This document shows, piece after piece, positions 58,203 to 64,000 of a stretch of DNA of 64,000 nucleotides (positions are counted from its first letter, which is position 1; each line of letters opens with the position of its first letter). The DNA is taken from contig JAPQWV010000012.1 of NCBI GenBank assembly GCA_027422505.1, forward strand, positions 23,451,501-23,515,500, read 5' to 3'. Under the pieces are notes generated by a model. The model was not told where the DNA came from. It worked only from the letters and a program-made list of their open reading frames with translations, and made no database searches. This stretch comes from Craterostigma plantagineum (taxonomy: Eukaryota > Streptophyta > Magnoliopsida > Lamiales > Linderniaceae). The position numbers and the translations under genes are program-made.

Positions 58203-59635
58203 ATGTTGGTCCAACATTTGGATCAACAATGTGTCGAACTTGATTGTCACTGTTTTGATGTTTGATTTAATGTTCTCTCTGTTATTCTGTGAAATGATTT
58301 GATTCATCTAGACCGTTCCCTGAAATGACCATCTTCCTTAAAAAAACGAAAAAAAGGAAGCGAAAAAACAAATCATATCTATTGCTCTGATTCTTTTTCA
58401 AGATACAGGCTCAGGTAATAAGTTTCCCTAGGTGCACGGCATTCGCGGTGACGATGCACTCTTTGCGACAAAAATCATAACCTTGATGATAAGGATCTTG
58501 TAAGGGCTGTGCATAATATTACTAGTCTATAATGAGGTAAGTAGTGCAGAAAATGAAAGGGAATTGTGTTTAGGGTGTTGAACAGAAAAGTCTCGAATTT
58601 CAGAGTAGAATGTTGAGTCTTATGTTGGGACAACATATGTGACTGTCAGTTTGCTCATGCTATATTTTTGTGCTTTCGTTTATTTGCATTAGTTTTTTAG
58701 GTCAGCACTATTAGTAGCATGTGTCTAGTTTAGATATCTCTCAGAATTGCATTAGAACTCTCGAAGAACAGCTTGTTACGCTTGTCTCAAGTGCTCATCA
58801 TCGACGCCTAAACGGTTAGTCTTGCTCGCTCCTATGTTGATTTTTGACTTGGTTATTCTTCGCTGAACTATGACTTGCTCCTGATTTTTCGCAGTCTCTT
58901 GGACTGTTTAGAATTTTTTTTTTGGCTTGGCTCGATAACTTCCACTTTCGCAAATCCTATTTTATAATATAGGCAATCACTGCATATTCTATAAGCTACT
59001 TTTATAGACTTCAAGGCTTATACTGCTCTGCTTTGATACTTCTAATCTTGAATGTCTATTGTGCACTCACCCAATTTCGAGTCTGAGAATGTTGAACCAG
59101 ATGTTGGATCCACATCTTACTCAACGTTTCACCTGGAGAGATTCTCCAAGGTTTACCTTTTCCAATAAGGGGGAGTAGATGATGCTAATCAAGGTGGTGC
59201 AATTTTTGCTGGTAGTGCTAAGGGAACTTCGACAGGGGAGCTAGAACTGAAACAGAAAGAAGCTAAAGACACCATTGAGAGTTTGAATTTCTTATCCTTC
59301 TCAACTTTTTGCGTGCCTGATTCAGTTTTATACTTTTGTGCATGCTGATTTAGTTCTCTAATATAATTGCCTGTCGAAAATTTGTATTTGCAGATTTTCC
59401 TAAAGAACCTTGGACGGCTTTGTACTAATTTCTAGTACTTTGTTATTTTTACTCTAACCATATTTGCTTTATTTTTTGGTTGAGTATATTACGCCTTCAG
59501 GGGGTACTGGAACGTCAATTAAGGGGGAGATTTCTTCCTTCCCAAAAAGGGGGAGATGATGCAGAAGAAGAAGCCGACGGACTAAGCTAAGTGGATATGC
59601 ATGGGTTTTGGGAAGAAAGACAAAAAGGGGGAGAT
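58203..59635 (+). other. SIRE-like 3' region without a recognisable gene
   Basis: 1.43 kb between pol and the 3' LTR. In related elements this space can hold an envelope-like frame, but none is visible here: all plus frames are short. It contains several AATGTTG...CAACAT motifs, and four polypurine-tract-like AAGGGGGAG copies near 59167, 59520, 59545 and 59624, the last being the functional position next to the LTR. Confidence 0.75.
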
Positions 59636-60381
59636 TGTTAATGTCGAGATCTTCAAAGATTTGGAAAAAGATTTTGTCTTCCTTCCCCAAAATAAGTGGT
59701 GCACCTACATGCCAAAAATAGGAGATTGCAACTACCAAATATGGAAGATATGAGATCAACCAATAAGGAGAGAAGATCGAATCAAATATTTACTATATTT
59801 GGAGAGATCTTCAAGGAGATATTTTAGAAGATATCCAAGGGATGTTTTATCAATTCAAGAGGGAACCAATGCCTATAAAAGAAGGATTTTCGAGCTGCCA
59901 TAAGTGCACTTTTTGACGAGAAATTTGAGAGCTTTCATGGAGTGCTTTTGAGCGACATATTGAGCGAAATCATGAGCGAAGCACATATCGAATTTGAGCG
60001 AGTTTTACTTGTCACGAGAGTGTCTTTTTAGCCTAGTATTTCGTTTGCAAAAGTCTTAGGACTTTGTAGGTTTGCAGAATCGTTAGATTCGTAGTTTGCA
60101 GAATCGTTTAGATTCGTAGTTTTTCTAGGCTTGTTTTTACTATCTTCGGATAGTTATTTTGCCATCCATTGCTATTAGTGGAATTTCGCCTTGAGGCACG
60201 CAACAAGTTTTTATAACTTGCTGCACAAAATTTACATCTCGTGTTTATCAATTTTCGTCACGTTAAATTTTCCGTTGTGCGTTCTGTGTGGGCGTCAATG
60301 TTGACTCAACATTAGGTTCAACATATCAGTCACCAGTTTACTACTTAGCGCTTACATCCATATCGTACCAGGACCACTTCA
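59636..60381 (+). repeat. SIRE-like 3' LTR
   Basis: 746 bp, about 97 percent identical by eye to 52385-53132. Preceded by AAAAAGGGGGAGAT and followed by the AAGGC target duplication. Confidence 0.93.
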
Positions 60382-60386
60382 AAGGC

Positions 60387-62290
60387 AAATATTAAATGAG
60401 AAGAGGGAGGAGTGGCAGCATTGGTATAGCTGGAGATGTGGATTTGGGCTGTTTTGTGTTCTTGCTAATAAGCTTATTGAGGGGCACCTTGTTGGGAAAT
60501 TGGGGGGCACTTTTTATGTCTCATTTCATAATCAAATATTTTATTGATTGGTTTCGTATGAGGTTAATCGACGAAAGAAAAAAATCGGCAAGTATTAAAT
60601 CTTAATTATGTACGTCGGATCGGCAAGTATTAAATCTTAATTATGTACGCCGGAAAAGAATCGATACGGTCTAAAATATATGGGGCATATCTGCGGGTTA
60701 ATTATGTCATATTATTGCCTCAAATAGTCTCAGGCACGCAATCTTCAGTCGTTAACCGTATTTTGCTTCTATATTCGCTTGGACATATTGAGTTTTCCGG
60801 CTACCTTAGATTCGAAACTTAGTGTGTTTTCGAGGGTGAGTCTCAAATGGATCAAGATTGATGATTTTGGTATCGAACGAATTGAAAATTACTAGCAAGA
60901 AACGAAAATGAAGACACTACGTAACGTGGTTCAGCTAGCTTTTCTATCCTACTCCGCCGACCAATAAGAGCTCCATTTATTAATCAAATAAATTACAAGA
61001 TAGAAAGTTTCTCACCAACTCTCTCTTGTACATCTCTTTCTAACTCGCACCCTATCGAAAGATATAATCGCTCAAAGACACTCACTTGAACACTCGAAAT
61101 CTGCTAGTTAAAGAAGTTAGCAGCAGTTTCTTTTTTGGCTGCATGTTTTAGGCTTGTACCAGCGGCCTAATGAGTTGTACATCAAGTTGCCTTCAACTTA
61201 AAATCGATGTACGTTTCTTTAAGTTTTAATCTCCACCGTTGGTTGCTTAATTTGCCAAATCAAACTGCTATTATTTAAACTAGCATCTCAACTTATTTAA
61301 CTGAAGCATAATCAATTTTTCCTCTCCCTTTGTCCAAGCTCAATCTTTTATGACATTGATCATGAAGGTTTTGGCTCGCTATTCTCAACAATGTGTAGTT
61401 TGGATCGTGAAATATGGAGCTCAGAATCTAATCACTTTGGAGGAAGTTCGTTAGATATTCGAGAAAAAAATATGCTATTTGGTGACAGATGAAAATCATC
61501 ACCAACATCTATTGAAGCTACATGAGTCATCATCCACCTTACAAGCCACCTATTGCGTTGTATAGAAAAGACAAAATACTAAAATAAATAATATATCAGC
61601 AATATATACACGTACCACTATCTAGAATTATTAAACCGAGATAGAATGCCTATATATGAGATGTATGTAACCTATGTGTGAGTGAATATTATGAGTGCTT
61701 GATGTGTCATGTGTGTTGGGTTTTAAGCCCAATGGGCCTTGGGCCCAAGTGTGGGTGTTAACCCACTAAGAGAAGAGCTGACACGATTTTATTAAATCAA
61801 GAAGACGCCTATCTCCGAACGAGTAATCGTTGAAAGATTATGAATCTACGTTTCGAGACGAATCTAACGAATATTAATTTGCTCAAAACCGATATCAGAT
61901 GAATGAGAAATTAAATAGTAAAGCCAGACCAAATAAAATTAAAAAAAAATTGATGACGTGGCGGGTTGATGACGTGTCACTAACACGTGGGCTGACGAGA
62001 TCGATGTGGCGCTGATTTGGCTCTGACCGGGCGCGCTGATGTGGCTGATGAAAGGGTTATTGCTGGAATAGTCCAACAGTTGTGACTATTTGCATATACA
62101 CCCATAGCCAATAGTTATGTCTATTTACAATTCGGCCCAGTCAAAGAAGGTCAACAGAAAAGTTGCAACGTTTCACGAATTGACCCCTTCAGCTTTTCAG
62201 AAGCTGTAAATAGGTCCCCTGACAGAATGTAAATTCATTCAATTCACTCCCAGCATTTCATATAAAGTTGACAGCATCTCCCTAGGTAAA
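60387..62290. other. Noncoding DNA with old repeat relics
   Basis: No supported gene. A 35-bp tandem duplication (CGGCAAGTATTAAATCTTAA...) lies at 60586-60620 and 60621-60655. At 60925-61100, AACGTGGTTCAGCTAGC with a downstream CT-rich run resembles antisense LTR sequence of a copia element. The rest is AT-rich and unassigned. Confidence 0.4.
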
Positions 62291-62564
62291 AAAAATTAAG
62301 AAAGGCTCGAGTCTTTAGTAGATTCGCCCGATAATCTCGTTACGGTATGCGACGTTTCGAAATTCCTGAAGTCGTTATCTTCGGGACGTATTGCGACAAC
62401 CCGAGGCACTGAAAAACGGGGCAATAACGTCTTACGGAAAGCGTACGACGTACGTGCCTCGACTCGCTTAGTAAGACGAAACTCTATCCGAGTTTTACGA
62501 GCGCCATCGACCAGACGCCCGACACCGGGAACCGACAATCGTAAGATGTTATTCTGTCTGATCG

Positions 62565-63000
62565 ATGGCGACAATAGCAAATATTCCCACCGCCATTCCG
62601 CTAACGGGAAATAGCCACATCGAAAGGTCGACAAAATTCAACGGAGCCAATTTTCAAGAGATGGCAACAAAAAATGCTATTTTATCTGACGACTTTGAAC
62701 CTGGTGCGCTTTCTGAAAGAGCTCCCGCCCCTGGTGAATGCCGACGGCGCCGCAAACGACGACGCACTCGAAGTGGACGGACAACAACAAGCGACGTTGG
62801 ACGTGGAATCATAATGATTTCATGTGTCGTAACTATATTTTGAACGCCTTGGACGACTCCCTATACAACGTCTACGTGGTCGCTAAAGCTGCTAAAGACT
62901 TGTGGGACTCGTTGGACAAAAAGTACAAAACCGATGCTGTCGGACTGAAGAAATTCGTTGTCGGCAGGTTTTTGGACCGATATTTTCGTCAAACACTCAT
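62565..63000 (+). pseudogene. Copia gag fragment (UBN2 type)
   Basis: The ATG at 62565 begins MATIANIPTAIPLTGNSHIE, leading into RSTKFNGANF, a common start of copia gag. The rest is spread over shifted frames: KNAILS-like, then [40 protein letters not shown] and [14 protein letters not shown] (62790-62990). At least two frame breaks occur and the gene is cut off near 63000. No LTR or pol is present to the right; 62300-62560 may be leader sequence. Confidence 0.75.
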
Positions 63001-63057
63001 GGGATTATTGGTACTACGCTTTGTAGATTTCTCTTTTCGTTACTTATTGTATCTCTT

Positions 63058-64000
63058 TAATTGGTTTTAATATCATTTTCAGCTGGGGAAAATGCCCTTA
63101 TTATTAGCTTGGAGTTACTAAGAGCGATAATAACCTCAGAAGTGGCCATCTTTTTCAAACCCTCAGATCAAGATTCTTGTATTGGGTCGGCTGAAGGAAA
63201 CCCTAGACAAAGAAATGGGTTCAAAGGAGAACAAGGAACACGGATTTGCATTCCGTATTCTTGAAAAGACGCTTTCGGAGGGGATTCACATCACTTAATT
63301 GTGTCAGCTGATCTTTGCGAGCAATCCAAAGGTTACTTGGCCAAAATCGCCGGAAGGGTTTGTGAAAAAATTATTCTTAAAATTGTTAAGTTGCTATAGC
63401 GAATTCGGGTAGTTAAAGACTCAATCAAGCAAGTCTTGGAAGATAATCATGCAATGAACAATCATAATGTGCTTACATGGGCACCAAGGAACCGAGGTTG
63501 AGTCCTCCCAAAGGGATTTAGAACTGAAGCTCGGTAAGTTCTTTAAGCTGTTCGATGAGATTAGCAAAAAGGCATATCTTGTAAGTTTCCTTTCATTATT
63601 AATCTTCCAAGACTTGCCTGATTGAGTCTTTAACTACTTGAATTCACTCTAGCAACTTATCAATTTTGGTTTTTAGAGAACTAAGAATAATTTTTTCACA
63701 AACCCTTCCGACGATTTTGGCCAAGTAGCCTTTGGATTGCTCGCAAAGATCAACTGAAACACGATTAAGTGATGCGAATACCTCCGAAAGCGCCTTTTCA
63801 AGAATACGGATTGCAAATCCGTGTTCCTCGTTCTTTGAACCCATTTCTTTGTTTAGGGTTTCCTGCAGCCGACCAATACAAGAATCTTGATCTGAGGGTT
63901 CGAAAATGATGGCCACTTCTGAGGTTATTATAGCTCTTAGTAACTCCGAGCTAATAAAAAGGGCATTTTCCCCAGCTGAAAATGATATTAAAACCAATTA
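63058..64000. repeat. Large inverted repeat with about 390-bp arms
   Basis: 63058-63443 (+) is the reverse complement of about 63607-64000, with scattered substitutions and several indels (roughly 90 percent identity by eye), around a spacer of about 160 bp. The right arm still matches at base 64000, so the repeat may go on beyond the window. Matching words include TAATTGGTTTTAATATCATT and GTTTGTGAAAAAATTATTCT, each on opposite strands. Confidence 0.92.
63644..63997 (-). pseudogene. Exon-like reading frame in the inverted repeat arms
   Basis: The right arm (minus strand) has an open stretch of about 110 codons with normal protein composition: SAGENALFISSELLRAIITSEVA..., a Glu/Lys-rich helical part, and LCEQSKGYLAKIVGRVCEKI. 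It begins after an acceptor-like TTTTCAG (about 63978) and ends LLE-stop at 63644. The left arm (63079-63400, +) carries the same frame but broken by indels. I do not recognise the protein. It looks like a duplicated host exon or a fragment captured by an element. Confidence 0.4.

Larger units (their letters stand above)
52385..60381 (+). mobile_element. SIRE-like Ty1/copia retrotransposon, near full length
   Basis: LTRs at 52385-53132 and 59636-60381 begin TGTTAATGTCGAG and end CTTCA. The 5-bp duplication AAGGC lies at 52380-52384 and 60382-60386. Length is 7997 bp. The gag-pol order is copia type, and about 1.4 kb of non-pol DNA separates the last pol codon from the 3' LTR, as in SIRE/Maximus elements. 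The LTRs differ by about 20 substitutions and a few indels, roughly 97 percent identity by eye. The coding region has three in-frame stops and three frame breaks, so this copy is not autonomous. Confidence 0.95.

Noticed and set aside
59469..59759. Minus-strand frame across the 3' region and LTR
   Set aside because: Antisense to the element, spans the LTR border, and has no envelope-like or other domain.
60396..60605. 69-codon plus-strand frame after the SIRE-like element
   Set aside because: Low-complexity hydrophobic translation of AT-rich DNA, with no family pattern and a tandem duplication at its end.

Overview
This window is plant nuclear DNA, almost certainly from a eudicot. It holds one multi-exon gene with GT-AG introns (a plant casein kinase 1-like protein), a CC-NBS-LRR relic of the R1 type typical of asterids, and a dense nest of plant transposable elements. 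The R1-like family and the style of the Mutator and Athila-like elements fit an asterid such as a Lamiales species, but the species cannot be fixed from the sequence.

Layout. 1-900: the N-terminal end of a Mutator-like (MULE) transposase on the minus strand, with nine tandem imperfect palindromes upstream of it. 2343-3087: a 509-bp non-autonomous hAT element with a perfect 8-bp target duplication, abutting a Stowaway-type MITE. 3724-6821: the CK1-like kinase gene (14 exons, 461 codons), the only intact host gene. 7391-9034: a Tourist-like MITE, a gypsy gag stub and one end of a CACTA element. 9035-16210: a Ty3/gypsy (chromovirus-like) relic on the minus strand, split by an LTR-complete Ty1/copia element (9443-14056, TSD CTTCC) and by a non-autonomous hAT (14748-15469). 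16695-19481: a 5'-truncated LINE with a 13-bp target duplication. About 20.8-29.2 kb: a large decayed MULE of the Kaonashi type, with a transposase gene (+) and a ULP1-protease-like gene (-) converging, and with GGGACCC-type palindromic minisatellite arrays in both leader regions and between the genes. 29.2-38.8 kb: an Athila-like gypsy element (minus strand) carrying a solo LTR with its own TSD (GTCCC). 38.8-42.6 kb: a second copia relic (+). 42.6-49.4 kb: LTR remnants, a GTAAC-rich repeat region and noncoding DNA. 49464-52072: the NLR pseudogene (minus). 52385-60381: an almost full-length SIRE-like copia element (TSD AAGGC) inserted about 0.3 kb upstream of the NLR start. 62.5-64 kb: a copia gag fragment and a large inverted repeat that runs off the right edge.

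How the parts relate. Only the kinase gene looks able to make a normal protein. The mobile elements are layered, and TSDs allow several insertions to be ordered. The feature most worth following up is the repeated placement of palindrome-rich minisatellites just upstream of MULE genes. In the best case they lie inside a predicted leader intron together with five telo-box motifs. Two unrelated MULE fragments in the window show the same arrangement with completely different repeat sequences.
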